A stretch of DNA of 64,000 nt from Mesorhizobium sp. 65-26 (lineage in GTDB: Bacteria > Pseudomonadota > Alphaproteobacteria > Rhizobiales > Rhizobiaceae). This document shows, piece after piece, positions 17,667 through 25,384 of this stretch. Under the pieces are notes generated by a model that was not told where the DNA came from, did not search any database, and saw nothing but the letters and a program-made list of their open reading frames with translations. How positions within the stretch are numbered: the stretch's first letter is position 1; every line of letters begins with the position of its first letter. Where the stretch lies: NCBI GenBank assembly GCA_001899205.1, contig MKVL01000039.1:1-64000 (forward strand), written 5' to 3'. The position numbers and the translations under genes are program-made.

Positions 17667-19013
17667 TCAGTCTTCGATCGGTGTCGCCGCGAAGGACTGG
17701 TGCAACGCGTCCATCGCCTCGTCGACATGGGCGCGCGTGAAGACCAGCGGCGGCGATATGATGAAGCGGTTGCCGTTGAGGCGAACCTGGGCGTTGCGGC
17801 TCATCACGGCCTGGTTGAGCCGCTTCGGATAGGATTGCTGGGCGGTGAACGGCGTCTTGCGTTCCTGGTCCTGGACCAGCTCGATCGCAAGCATCAGCCC
17901 GACACCGCGAACTTGGCCGACGGTGGGATATTTCGTCAGCTCCCGCAGGCGCTCCAGGAAATAGCCGCCGACGGCGGCCGCGTTCGCCGGCAGATCGTGT
18001 TTCTCGACGATGTCCAGATTGGCCAGCGCCGCCGCGCAGGCGACCGGATGGCCGCTATAGGTGTAGCCGTGCGTGATGGCGGCCAGCGGATGATCCGTCT
18101 GCCATGCCGCGGCGACCTTCTCGCTGACGACGGTCGCGCCGAGCGGCACATAGCCGGAGTTGATCCCCTTGGCGAAGCACATGATGTCGGGCTTCGTGTG
18201 CCAGTGGCGGGAGCCGAACATCGAGCCCAGGCGTCCGAAGCCGGTGATCACCTCGTCGGCGATCATCAGTATGTCGTGCCGGTCGCAGATCGCCCGGATG
18301 GCGGCGAAATAGTTGGCCGGAAACACGTTGACGCCCGCGCCGGCGCCCTGCACCGGCTCGACCAGCACCGCGGCGACCGTATCGGCGCCGTGATAGAGGA
18401 TCTCGCGCTCCATAAGCGCGGCCATGCGCAGGCCGTGCGCCTCCGGCGTCTCGCCCTCGGCGCCGCGATAGAGGTCCGGCGCGTCGACCTGATGGAAGCC
18501 GGGCAGCAGCGGCTCGTAGGCGCGCCGCCACATCGGACCGCCGGTGGCCGAGAGGCCGCCGAAATTCAGGCCGTGATAGCTGTTCTTCAGCGAGAAGACC
18601 TTGGTCTTGTCGGCTCGGTTCTGGATCTTCCAGTACTGGCGCGAGAGCTTGAGCGCGGTTTCGACCGCGTCCGATCCGCCGGAACCGAACATGACGCGCG
18701 CCATGCCCTCCGGCTCCAGCATGCGCACCAGGCGCTCGGAGAGTTCCAGCGAAGGCGGCGTGGCCGAATTGCCGAAGATGCTGGCGTAGGAAATCCGGCT
18801 CAGCTGCGCGGCGATCGCGTCGGCGATTTCCTTGCGCCCGTAGCCGACATTGACGCACCACATGCCCGCGTTGCAGTCCAGGATGCGCCGGCCCTGGCCG
18901 TCATAGACATAGACCCCTTCCCCGCGTTCGATGACCACGGGCGGATTGTTCTCGGTCACCCTCGGCTCGATCATCGGATGCCAGAGATAGCGGCCGGTGC
19001 TGTTCGAAATCAT
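17667..19013 (-). CDS. Class III aminotransferase (omega-transaminase)
   Basis: Pyridoxal-phosphate enzyme of 448 residues that moves an amino group from a terminal amine to a keto acid. Family marks in order are FGSGGSDAVETALKLSR (phosphate-binding), NSYHGLN, EPVQGAGAG, the ADEVITGFGR Asp pairing with the pyridine ring, the Schiff-base Lys in CFAKGINSG, and THGYTYSGHPVACAAAL. Start ATG 19013 with GGAGTG upstream. It lies between aldehyde dehydrogenase and a transporter in one operon, so the likely flow is amine uptake, transamination to an aldehyde and oxidation to an acid. Taurine:pyruvate-type activity is possible given the TauABC-like transporter, but no sulfoacetaldehyde acetyltransferase gene is near. 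Confidence 0.9.
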   Translation of the reverse strand: MISNSTGRYLWHPMIEPRVTENNPPVVIERGEGVYVYDGQGRRILDCNAGMWCVNVGYGRKEIADAIAAQLSRISYASIFGNSATPPSLELSERLVRMLEPEGMARVMFGSGGSDAVETALKLSRQYWKIQNRADKTKVFSLKNSYHGLNFGGLSATGGPMWRRAYEPLLPGFHQVDAPDLYRGAEGETPEAHGLRMAALMEREILYHGADTVAAVLVEPVQGAGAGVNVFPANYFAAIRAICDRHDILMIADEVITGFGRLGSMFGSRHWHTKPDIMCFAKGINSGYVPLGATVVSEKVAAAWQTDHPLAAITHGYTYSGHPVACAAALANLDIVEKHDLPANAAAVGGYFLERLRELTKYPTVGQVRGVGLMLAIELVQDQERKTPFTAQQSYPKRLNQAVMSRNAQVRLNGNRFIISPPLVFTRAHVDEAMDALHQSFAATPIED

Positions 19014-19076
19014 ACACTCACTCCTTCGACGACCCTTTGCCGGGCCGCGGCACGAACGCCCTGGCGGGCGTTGCGC

Positions 19077-20591
19077 CTACTGATCCAGGTCGACCCAGAC
19101 GGTCTTCGTTTCCAGATATTCGAGCAGCCCCTCCTCGCCGAGGTCGCGCCCTATGCCCGACTGCTTCATGCCGCCGAACGGCGCGGACGGATCGAGGATG
19201 TTGAAGGCATTGACCCAGACGATCCCCGCCTTGAGCGCCGCCGCTGCCTTGTGGGCTGTGGCAAGCCGCTGCGTGAACATGCCGGCGGCGAGCCCGTATT
19301 GCGTGTCGTTCGCGGCGGCGATGACCTGGCCTTCATCGCTCCAGCGGGAGACCGCCAGCACGGGTCCGAAAACCTCCTCGCGCAGCAGGCGTGCCGATTC
19401 CGGCACGTCGCAGAAGATGGTCGGCGCGAAGAAGTAGCCGTCCTCCGTTCCGGCAGGCAGGGCGCCAGGCCTTCCGCCTCCGGCCAGCAGGCGCGCGCCG
19501 GCTTCTCTCGCCTGGTCGACATATCCCGACACGCGGGCGAGATGATCCCTGGAGACGAGTGGCCCCATGGCCGCCGTCGGCTCGTTGCCGGGCGCTACCA
19601 CGAGACGGCCCGCAAGCTCGACCAATGCTTCCATGACCGGCTCGTAGACGGCGTCGTGCACGTAGAGCCGCGAGGCCGAGGTGCAGACCTGGCCGGCATT
19701 GAAGAAGATCGCGTTCGCCGCCCAGGCCGCGACCTTGCGCGGATCGGCGTCCGCGAAGGCGATGGCCGGGTTCTTGCCGCCGAGTTCGAGCGAGACCCGC
19801 TTCATCTGTGCCCCGGCGACGGCCGCGATCTGCTTGCCGACAGCGGTGGAGCCGATGAAGGCGATCTTGTCGACCCCGGCGTGCCGCACGAGTGCCTCGC
19901 CCGCCCTGCGGCCATGGCCCGGCAGGATGTTGACGACGCCGGCCGGGATGCCGGCCTTGACGAGAAGTTCCCCCAGCAGCAGCGCGGTGAGAGGCGTTTG
20001 TTCCGCCGGCTTCAGCACCACGCAGCATCCCGCCGCCAGCGCCGGGGCCAGCATCCGGCACGCCATGGCGAAGGGGAAGTTCCAAGGAATGATCTGAGCC
20101 ACGACGCCGACCGGCTCGGGACGCGTGTAGACCAGGGGCGCATGGCCGTTGGGCGGCGACACCGGGAGCGTCCGGCCGCCCGCCTTGGTGATCCAGCCGG
20201 CGAAGTAGCGGAAGGTCGCCGCGCCGCGCGCGGCATCGCCCTTCGATATCGACAGTGGCTTGCCCTGGTTGAGCGTCTCTATGCGGGCGATCTCGCCGGC
20301 TTCCGCCTCGATGAGGTCGGCAAGCCTGAGCAGCAGGCGCTCCCGCGCGGCCGGCTGCATTCGTGTCCACGGGCCCTCGTCGAAGGCGGCGCGCGCGGCC
20401 CTGACCGCGCGGTCGACGTCCTCGGGTCCGGCCTCGGCCACCACGGCGGCCGGCGCCCCGGTCGCCGGATTGAACGCCGTCAGCGTCGCCCCATCGGCCG
20501 CGTCGACCCATGCGCCGTCGATCAGTAGCCTGCCCGGCGCCAGAAGAGCTGGCGCGGCGCCGCCCGGATTGGCTGTATCCACCACGACCAC
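19077..20591 (-). CDS. NAD(P)-dependent aldehyde dehydrogenase
   Basis: About 500 residues with the standard ALDH signatures: IIPWNFPFAMACRMLAPALAAG, the FIGSTAVGK nucleotide loop, the general-base Glu in LELGGKNPAIAF and the catalytic Cys in FNAGQVCTSASR. Oxidises an aldehyde to an acid. The start is uncertain: in-frame GTG codons lie at 20591, 20585 and 20582, and GAGG overlapping the upstream stop favours 20585. It begins almost on the stop of the CMD gene, indicating translational coupling. Probably acts after the downstream aminotransferase, or on a ring-cleavage semialdehyde. Confidence 0.92.
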   Translation of the reverse strand: MVVVDTANPGGAAPALLAPGRLLIDGAWVDAADGATLTAFNPATGAPAAVVAEAGPEDVDRAVRAARAAFDEGPWTRMQPAARERLLLRLADLIEAEAGEIARIETLNQGKPLSISKGDAARGAATFRYFAGWITKAGGRTLPVSPPNGHAPLVYTRPEPVGVVAQIIPWNFPFAMACRMLAPALAAGCCVVLKPAEQTPLTALLLGELLVKAGIPAGVVNILPGHGRRAGEALVRHAGVDKIAFIGSTAVGKQIAAVAGAQMKRVSLELGGKNPAIAFADADPRKVAAWAANAIFFNAGQVCTSASRLYVHDAVYEPVMEALVELAGRLVVAPGNEPTAAMGPLVSRDHLARVSGYVDQAREAGARLLAGGGRPGALPAGTEDGYFFAPTIFCDVPESARLLREEVFGPVLAVSRWSDEGQVIAAANDTQYGLAAGMFTQRLATAHKAAAALKAGIVWVNAFNILDPSAPFGGMKQSGIGRDLGEEGLLEYLETKTVWVDLDQ

Positions 20592-20592
20592 C

Positions 20593-20997
20593 TCAGGACT
20601 TGGCGGCGTCCGCCTTGCCGGCGGCTTCGACTTCAGCGAACACCTCGCGGGCCAGGCGGAAGGCCTCGACGCCGGCCGGAATGCCGGCGTAGATCGAGAG
20701 CTGGATCAGCGTGTCCTTGATCTCCTCGCGGCTGCAGCCATTGGTCAGCGCTCCCTTCAGATGCAGCTTGAATTCCGCGTTGCGGCCCAGCGTGCCGAGC
20801 ATCACCAGATTGAGCAGGCTCTTGTCGCGCAGCGAGAGCGCCGTCCGTCCCCAGCCTGCGCCCCAGCAATATTCGGTGACCAGGTTCTGGAAATCGCGGT
20901 TGAAATCGTCCGCCGCCCCCAGCGATTTCTCGACATATTCGGCTCCGAGAACCGCCTTGCGGATGCCAAGTCCGCGCTCAAAGACTTCTTTCGTCAC
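20593..20997 (-). CDS. Carboxymuconolactone decarboxylase (CMD/AhpD) family protein
   Basis: Small all-helical protein of 134 residues with the CMD core: LLNLVMLGTLGRNAEFKLHLKGALTNGCSREEIKDTLIQLSIYAGIPAGVEAF region at about 60-110, including the single conserved Cys and the E-I-x-x-x-L-I-Q pattern. PcaC-like members decarboxylate gamma-carboxymuconolactone; AhpD-like members need a CxxC pair, which is absent here. Its ATG overlaps the stop of the FAH-fold gene (20994-20997). Context supports aromatic catabolism, but the reaction could differ from PcaC. Confidence 0.86.
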   Translation of the reverse strand: MTKEVFERGLGIRKAVLGAEYVEKSLGAADDFNRDFQNLVTEYCWGAGWGRTALSLRDKSLLNLVMLGTLGRNAEFKLHLKGALTNGCSREEIKDTLIQLSIYAGIPAGVEAFRLAREVFAEVEAAGKADAAKS

Positions 20998-21914
20998 AGG
21001 ACGGCTCCTTCGTTCACCACAGGGTTGGAAAGCGTTCCGATGGAAGGGATGTCGACGGTGATAGTGTCGCCATCCCTGAGGAAGATCGGCGGCTTGCGCT
21101 TGAAGCCGACGCCTGCCGGCGTCCCGGTCGGGATCACGTCGCCCGCCTCGAGGTCGATGAAGTCCGAAATGTGCTCCAGGATCGTCGGAATGTCGTAGAT
21201 CATCGTCTCGGTGTTGGCGGACTGCATCACCGCGCCGTTGAGCGTCGTCCTGATGTCGAGCTTGTGCGGGTCGGCGATCTCGTCGGCTGTCACGATGACC
21301 GGGCCGAACGGGCCGGAGGCGCGGAAATTCTTGCCCGCCGTGTACTGGGTGACACGGAACTGATAGTCGCGCACCGTCACGTCGTTGAAGATCGAATAGC
21401 CGAAGACATAGTCCATCGCCTCGGCCTTGGTCAGCCGCCGGCCGTTGGTGTTCTTGCCGATGATGACGGCGAGCTCGCCCTCCCAGTCGAGATGCGTCGA
21501 GACCGAAGGCACCACGACGGGATCGCCATCCGCGACCAGCGTGTTGGCGAAGCGGGGAAACAGGATCGGGATCGGCGAGATCTCCAGACCCGCCTCCCTG
21601 GCGTGCTCGGCGTAGTTGCGCGCCACGCAGACGATCTTCGGCGGCCGCTGGATCGGCGCGAGCAGCTTCACCGCGGCCAGCTTGCTGGAGAGGGCTTCGT
21701 CGGGCGCATCGGCAAAGCGCTTCACCACCTTGCGCAGCGAAGGCAGCAACGCCTCGGAACGCTCGAAGAAGGCCTCGATTCGGTCCGGGATCGCCTCGAT
21801 CGCCGCGTCGGTGGCGCGATAGGCGGCACTCGCCCGCGCAAGGTCCAGGACGCGATCGCCAACAAGGGCGCCGAAGCGCGGCGCGTTGTTTTCCCTATAG
21901 GTGACAAGCTTCAT
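20994..21914 (-). CDS. Fumarylacetoacetate hydrolase (FAH) family protein
   Basis: 306 residues, with an N-terminal small domain followed by the FAH catalytic fold. The segments KIVCVARNYAEHAREAG, LDWEGELAVIIGK (metal-binding Glu pair), YSIFNDVTVRDYQ, AGKNFRASGPFGP and IPTGTPAGVGF are the conserved loops of 5-oxopent-3-ene-1,2,5-tricarboxylate decarboxylase/HHDD isomerase and acylpyruvate hydrolases. It probably hydrolyses or isomerises a ring-cleavage product with a divalent metal. First gene of the minus-strand operon, divergent from the IclR gene, with IclR-type boxes directly upstream. Confidence 0.9.
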   Translation of the reverse strand: MKLVTYRENNAPRFGALVGDRVLDLARASAAYRATDAAIEAIPDRIEAFFERSEALLPSLRKVVKRFADAPDEALSSKLAAVKLLAPIQRPPKIVCVARNYAEHAREAGLEISPIPILFPRFANTLVADGDPVVVPSVSTHLDWEGELAVIIGKNTNGRRLTKAEAMDYVFGYSIFNDVTVRDYQFRVTQYTAGKNFRASGPFGPVIVTADEIADPHKLDIRTTLNGAVMQSANTETMIYDIPTILEHISDFIDLEAGDVIPTGTPAGVGFKRKPPIFLRDGDTITVDIPSIGTLSNPVVNEGAVL

Positions 21915-21919
21915 ATCTT

Positions 21920-21944
21920 TTCCGATATTCGAACAATTGTGTTC
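21920..21944. promoter_or_regulatory. Candidate IclR-type operator upstream of the FAH operon
   Basis: On the minus strand, 21934-21920 reads GTTCGAATATCGGAA. By my count it shares 11 of 15 positions with the PcaR box that I recall as GTTCGATAATCGCAC. The overlapping GAAC-N6-GTTC dyad (21931-21944) recurs exactly in form upstream of the dioxygenase at 23450-23463. It lies only a few bases from the FAH start codon. Confidence 0.5.
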
Positions 21945-22077
21945 ACATTTAGATCATGACGTGCCATGCTCGTCAACAAGTCATCGCGACGAAAACGGGA
22001 CATCTGGAAGTCGCGGGCTTGAATCCGCTATAGCTGCGTGCGTCGAGCCCGACGCCCGACATTGACAGGAGTTGACT

Positions 22078-22782
22078 GTGGCCGAATTCTCTTCGACCGG
22101 TGACCAGATGCTGACGGTTCTCGAAACCGTCGCCAGGCAAGGCCCGGTGAGCGCGTCGGACGTGGCGCGCCTGTGCGACATCAACCGCACCGTGGCCCAC
22201 CGGCTTCTCGTCACGCTTTCGCAGCGCGCCTATGTGCGCCGCAGCGAAGGCGGCTACACGATCGGCCCGGCCGTCTTCAACCTGGCGCGCCAGACCAAGC
22301 CGGACCTGCGCGACGTCGCCAAGCCGACCATGGAAAAGCTGGCGGCCGCCATCGGCGAGACGGTCGTCCTGCACGGGCTCGACAACTGGGAAGCCGTCGT
22401 CATCGACCAGGCCGTCGGCCAGCAGCACCTCGTCCGTGTCGAGCATCGCCCCGGTTCGCGGCACCCCCTCTACAAGGGCGCCAGCGGCTGGTCGATCCTC
22501 GCCTTCCAGAGCGAGAAGGCCGTCGCCCGCATCCTGAAGAAGGCTGACGATCCCGCCGACGCTCTCGCACGGATTGAACTGACCAAGGTCGACGGCTACT
22601 CGATCTCCCATGACGAGCTGCAGATGGGCGTTCATGGCATTGCCGCGCCGCTCGTCGACAGCAGCGGCCATTGCGAGGCGAGCGTCGGCGTCCTGGTTCC
22701 CAGCATCAGGGCCGCCCTCCTGCCCTCGCTGACCAAGCCGCTGCTCAATGCCGCCGCCGAGATTTCGAAGAATCTCGGCTGA
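22078..22782 (+). CDS. IclR family transcriptional regulator
   Basis: About 234 residues: an N-terminal winged helix (MLTVLETVARQGPVSASDVARLCDINRTVAHRLLVTLSQRAYV) followed by the IclR effector-binding domain with ETVVLHGLDNWEAVVIDQAVG and GVHGIAAPLVDSSGHCEASVGVLVP. The GTG at 22078 is chosen because AGGAG stands six bases upstream; an in-frame TTG two codons earlier is unlikely. Divergent from the FAH/CMD/ALDH operon and convergent with the dioxygenase gene. It probably controls both, since similar boxes precede them. Confidence 0.9.
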   Translation: MAEFSSTGDQMLTVLETVARQGPVSASDVARLCDINRTVAHRLLVTLSQRAYVRRSEGGYTIGPAVFNLARQTKPDLRDVAKPTMEKLAAAIGETVVLHGLDNWEAVVIDQAVGQQHLVRVEHRPGSRHPLYKGASGWSILAFQSEKAVARILKKADDPADALARIELTKVDGYSISHDELQMGVHGIAAPLVDSSGHCEASVGVLVPSIRAALLPSLTKPLLNAAAEISKNLG

Positions 22783-22827
22783 CGTCCAGTCCTCGCGCGG
22801 TAGCGCTCGCGTCGCGCGATCCGCCCC

Positions 22828-23415
22828 TCACGCATTCGGACCGCCGCGGATGCCCTCGCGTGCGCTGACGGCGTCCCGCTCCCGCTGCTCAACATAGGCA
22901 TCGAAATCGAAGTTGAGCAGGTCGATGCCCTCGATCGGATCGTAGCCGCGCGCGGCGCCTTCCCAGCCGATCTTGTCGATGCCCCAGTAGAATTCGAGCA
23001 GGTTGCCGTCCGGGTCGCGCGCGTAGAAGCGCGGCTGGTTGCCGGGGCCACCCTTGCGCGCGTCGACGATCTCGACCCCGCCGTCGCGCATCTTCGTGTA
23101 GAGGCGCTTAAGATCCTCCGGCGTGCTCAGTTCGAAGGCGATGTGGTGCAAGCCGAAGCCGTGGCGTGGCGCATCCGGTGCGTCGTCGCCCAGGATGCTC
23201 TTGCGCATGCGGAAGATCGACATCTCGTGATGGGTCACGTCGCAACGCAGGAACGCACCCGCGGCCACCGCCACGCCGTGACCGATCCTGTTCTCCTCGT
23301 ACTCGAACTTCTCCGTCAGGCGCATGCCCAGATAGGTCGAATAGAATTCGATCGTGCGGTCGATATCCCGCACCGTGAGCCCGATGTGGCCGAGCCTGGC
23401 AACGCGTACCTCCAT
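22828..23415 (-). CDS. VOC family extradiol-type dioxygenase
   Basis: 195 residues, the size of single-unit extradiol dioxygenases or related VOC enzymes. Metal ligands are suggested by His in RLGHIGLTVRD (near residue 10), His in GLHHIAFELST and Glu in PDGNLLEFYWG. The last two segments, LHHIAF and DPDGNLLEFY, match catechol 2,3-dioxygenase-type proteins. Start ATG 23415 with AAGGAGA upstream. Monocistronic on the minus strand, with two tandem IclR-type boxes in its promoter. Probable role: ring cleavage of a catechol feeding the FAH-fold hydrolase of the IclR regulon. Confidence 0.82.
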   Translation of the reverse strand: MEVRVARLGHIGLTVRDIDRTIEFYSTYLGMRLTEKFEYEENRIGHGVAVAAGAFLRCDVTHHEMSIFRMRKSILGDDAPDAPRHGFGLHHIAFELSTPEDLKRLYTKMRDGGVEIVDARKGGPGNQPRFYARDPDGNLLEFYWGIDKIGWEGAARGYDPIEGIDLLNFDFDAYVEQRERDAVSAREGIRGGPNA

Positions 23416-23434
23416 GCGGCGGATCTCCTTTTCA

Positions 23435-23478
23435 ATATGTTCGATAAATGAACGTATATGTTCTTTATTCGGACATAT
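23435..23478. promoter_or_regulatory. Tandem operators upstream of the VOC dioxygenase
   Basis: ATATGTTC occurs at 23435-23442 and again at 23456-23463, exactly 21 bases apart, and each is followed after 7 bases by GAAC or GGAC (23450-23453, 23471-23474). The first copy, GTTCGATAAATGAAC (23439-23453), agrees at 12 of 15 positions with the PcaR-type box as I recall it. Two sites on the same DNA face fit cooperative binding by an IclR-family dimer pair. Confidence 0.55.
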
Positions 23479-23825
23479 TTAAAAAGGCAAGGGCGTTGTT
23501 GGACAATTTTCGAAACGATCGGAACATGCGGCGGCAGGCTGTGATCGCCCGACAAAACGGGAGACGCGTGGCTCGACACACGGAGCCGATAGGGGATTTC
23601 AGGGAAGATGGTCGCCAACGGGCTGTTTCGACCGGTCAGCATCGCCAAGATATGGCGATCCACGGTCTGGGCCTTGAAGGCCGTGCCCCCGACGCTGCAG
23701 GAACTTGCAATCGGCCAGAGGCCGATCGCCGGGCAGGCGCGAAAGGCGCCGCCATGCGGGCGGCGCATCAGGGCTGCATTACTCGCCGCCGATTAACATG
23801 GGGCCTGGACGCCGGCAGTCAGGGG
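23479..23825. other. Intergenic stretch without a supported gene
   Basis: About 350 bases between the dioxygenase promoter and the monooxygenase stop. Base composition is less GC-rich than in the neighbours. Short open frames exist on both strands but lack Shine-Dalgarno sequences and recognisable content. A hairpin with stem GCGCCGCC/GGCGGCGC (23746-23753 with 23759-23766) lies about 60 bases downstream of the monooxygenase gene and could act as its weak terminator. Confidence 0.5.
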
Positions 23826-25328
23826 TTATGTGAACAGGAATGCCGGATCGTCGAAGCGGATGGCGGGGATGCTTTCGCGCTCCGAGAAGAAATCCTGCGT
23901 ATGCTGCCATTCCGGCTTGTTGAGCCGCTTCGGCATCAGGTGCATGTCGCGCGCCAGGTAGCCCGGATTGAAATTCTCCTCGTCGATCCAGGGCAATTGC
24001 GGCTCCGCCTTGTCCTCCTCGCGCAACCGCATCGTCACCATCTGCTTGCCGCTGGCGCTCATGTGATTGAGCATCCGGCAGACGAATTCGGCGACGAGTT
24101 CGACCCGCAGCGTCCAGCTCGACCGGAAATAGCCGAAGATCCAGACAAGGTTGGGAACGCCGGTGAACATCATGCCGTGATAGGTCACAGTATCGGCGAG
24201 GTTGAGCGGCACCTCGTCGATCGTGAACTTGACGTCGCCCAGCACGCACAGGCTGAAGCCGGTCGCGGTGACGATGATGTCGGCGCGCAGTTCCTCGCCC
24301 GATTTGAGCAGAACGCCGTTGGGCGTGAAGCACTCGATGGCGTCGGTAACGATGGAGGCCTTGCCCTTGCGGAACGGCTCGAAGAAATCACCGTCGGGAA
24401 TGAAGGCGACGCGCTGCTGCCAGGGGCGGTAGCGCGGCGTGAAATGCTTCTCGATGTCGACGCCGGGGCCGAGATTGGCCCGGACCGCGCCGATCATCTC
24501 CTGCGCCACTGCCTGCGGCTCCTCCTTGGCGCGCCGCAGCCGCTCCGCCTGCTCGCCGAGCAGCTTCTTGCGGATGATGGCGTGGATCCAGTGCTCGTCG
24601 ATCTCCAGTTCGCGCAACTGGTCGGCGAGCGCATCGGCGTTGGTGCCCGGGTTGAAGAAGGTCGGCGAGCGCTGCAGCATGGTGATGTGCGCCGCCTTGT
24701 CGGCCATGGCCGGGATCAGCGTCGCTGCGGTGGCGCCGGAACCGATCACCAGCACCTGCTTGCCGGCATAGTCGAGATCATCGGGCCATTTCTGCGGATG
24801 CACGATCCTGCCCTTGAAGCTCTCCATGCCGGGCCATTGCGGCGTATAGCCCTGCTCGTGGCGATAGTAGCCCTGGCACATCCACAGGAACGCCGTCTCG
24901 AAGCGCTTGAGTTCGCCCGTATCCTCGCGCCTTGCGGTGAGCGACCAGCGCTTGCGCCCGCTGTCCCAGTCCGCCGTCAGGATGCGATGGCGATAGCGGA
25001 TGCGGCGTTCGAGATCGTTCTCCTCCACCACCGCCGTGAGATAGGCGCGGATGCGCGCGCCGGTGGCGATCGGCGATTCCGTCCATGGCCGGAAGCTGTA
25101 GCCGAATGTATAGAGGTCGCTGTCCGAGCGCACGCCCGGATAGCGGTGCGTGTGCCAGGTCCCGCCGAAGGTCTCCTGCGCTTCGAGCATGACATAGCTC
25201 TTGTCGGGGCAATCGCGGTTCAGCTGCCAGGCGCAGCCGATGCCGGAAATGCCCGCGCCGACGATGATGACGTCGAAATACTCGACATCGGATGAAGTGC
25301 CGAAGGCGGCATCGAGCTGATGTTGCAT
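23826..25328 (-). CDS. Baeyer-Villiger-type flavin monooxygenase
   Basis: Class B flavoprotein monooxygenase of 500 residues using FAD and NADPH. Two Rossmann motifs are visible, GAGISG at 24-29 (FAD) and GSGATA at 196-201 (NADPH). The Baeyer-Villiger fingerprint FxGxxxHxxxWP is exact as FKGRIVHPQKWP (171-182). Together with GGTWHTHRYPGVRSDSD this points to insertion of oxygen next to a ketone, although N-oxidation cannot be excluded. ATG 25328. It follows the glutamine-synthetase-like gene by 57 bases on the same strand. The divergent esterase and iron alcohol dehydrogenase would fit ketone to ester to alcohol. Confidence 0.9.
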   Translation of the reverse strand: MQHQLDAAFGTSSDVEYFDVIIVGAGISGIGCAWQLNRDCPDKSYVMLEAQETFGGTWHTHRYPGVRSDSDLYTFGYSFRPWTESPIATGARIRAYLTAVVEENDLERRIRYRHRILTADWDSGRKRWSLTARREDTGELKRFETAFLWMCQGYYRHEQGYTPQWPGMESFKGRIVHPQKWPDDLDYAGKQVLVIGSGATAATLIPAMADKAAHITMLQRSPTFFNPGTNADALADQLRELEIDEHWIHAIIRKKLLGEQAERLRRAKEEPQAVAQEMIGAVRANLGPGVDIEKHFTPRYRPWQQRVAFIPDGDFFEPFRKGKASIVTDAIECFTPNGVLLKSGEELRADIIVTATGFSLCVLGDVKFTIDEVPLNLADTVTYHGMMFTGVPNLVWIFGYFRSSWTLRVELVAEFVCRMLNHMSASGKQMVTMRLREEDKAEPQLPWIDEENFNPGYLARDMHLMPKRLNKPEWQHTQDFFSERESIPAIRFDDPAFLFT

Positions 25329-25384
25329 GGGCCGGGTTCTCTCGATGGTTCTTGGCGCCTGGAGCGTTCGGTTTGTGGCCGGCT

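Noticed and set aside
17544-20528. A 994-codon open frame on the plus strand
   Set aside because: It lies antisense to the aminotransferase and aldehyde dehydrogenase, which have full motif sets. It is Arg/Asp/His-rich without any recognisable domain, a usual artefact of high GC at third positions.
23608-23796. A 62-codon plus-strand frame in the gap before the monooxygenase
   Set aside because: No Shine-Dalgarno sequence and no recognisable family. I could not distinguish it from chance or from an old gene remnant.
23826-25328. Naming the flavoprotein a trimethylamine monooxygenase
   Set aside because: The exact Baeyer-Villiger fingerprint FxGxxxHxxxWP and the esterase/alcohol dehydrogenase neighbours fit a BVMO better, although N-oxidation is not excluded.
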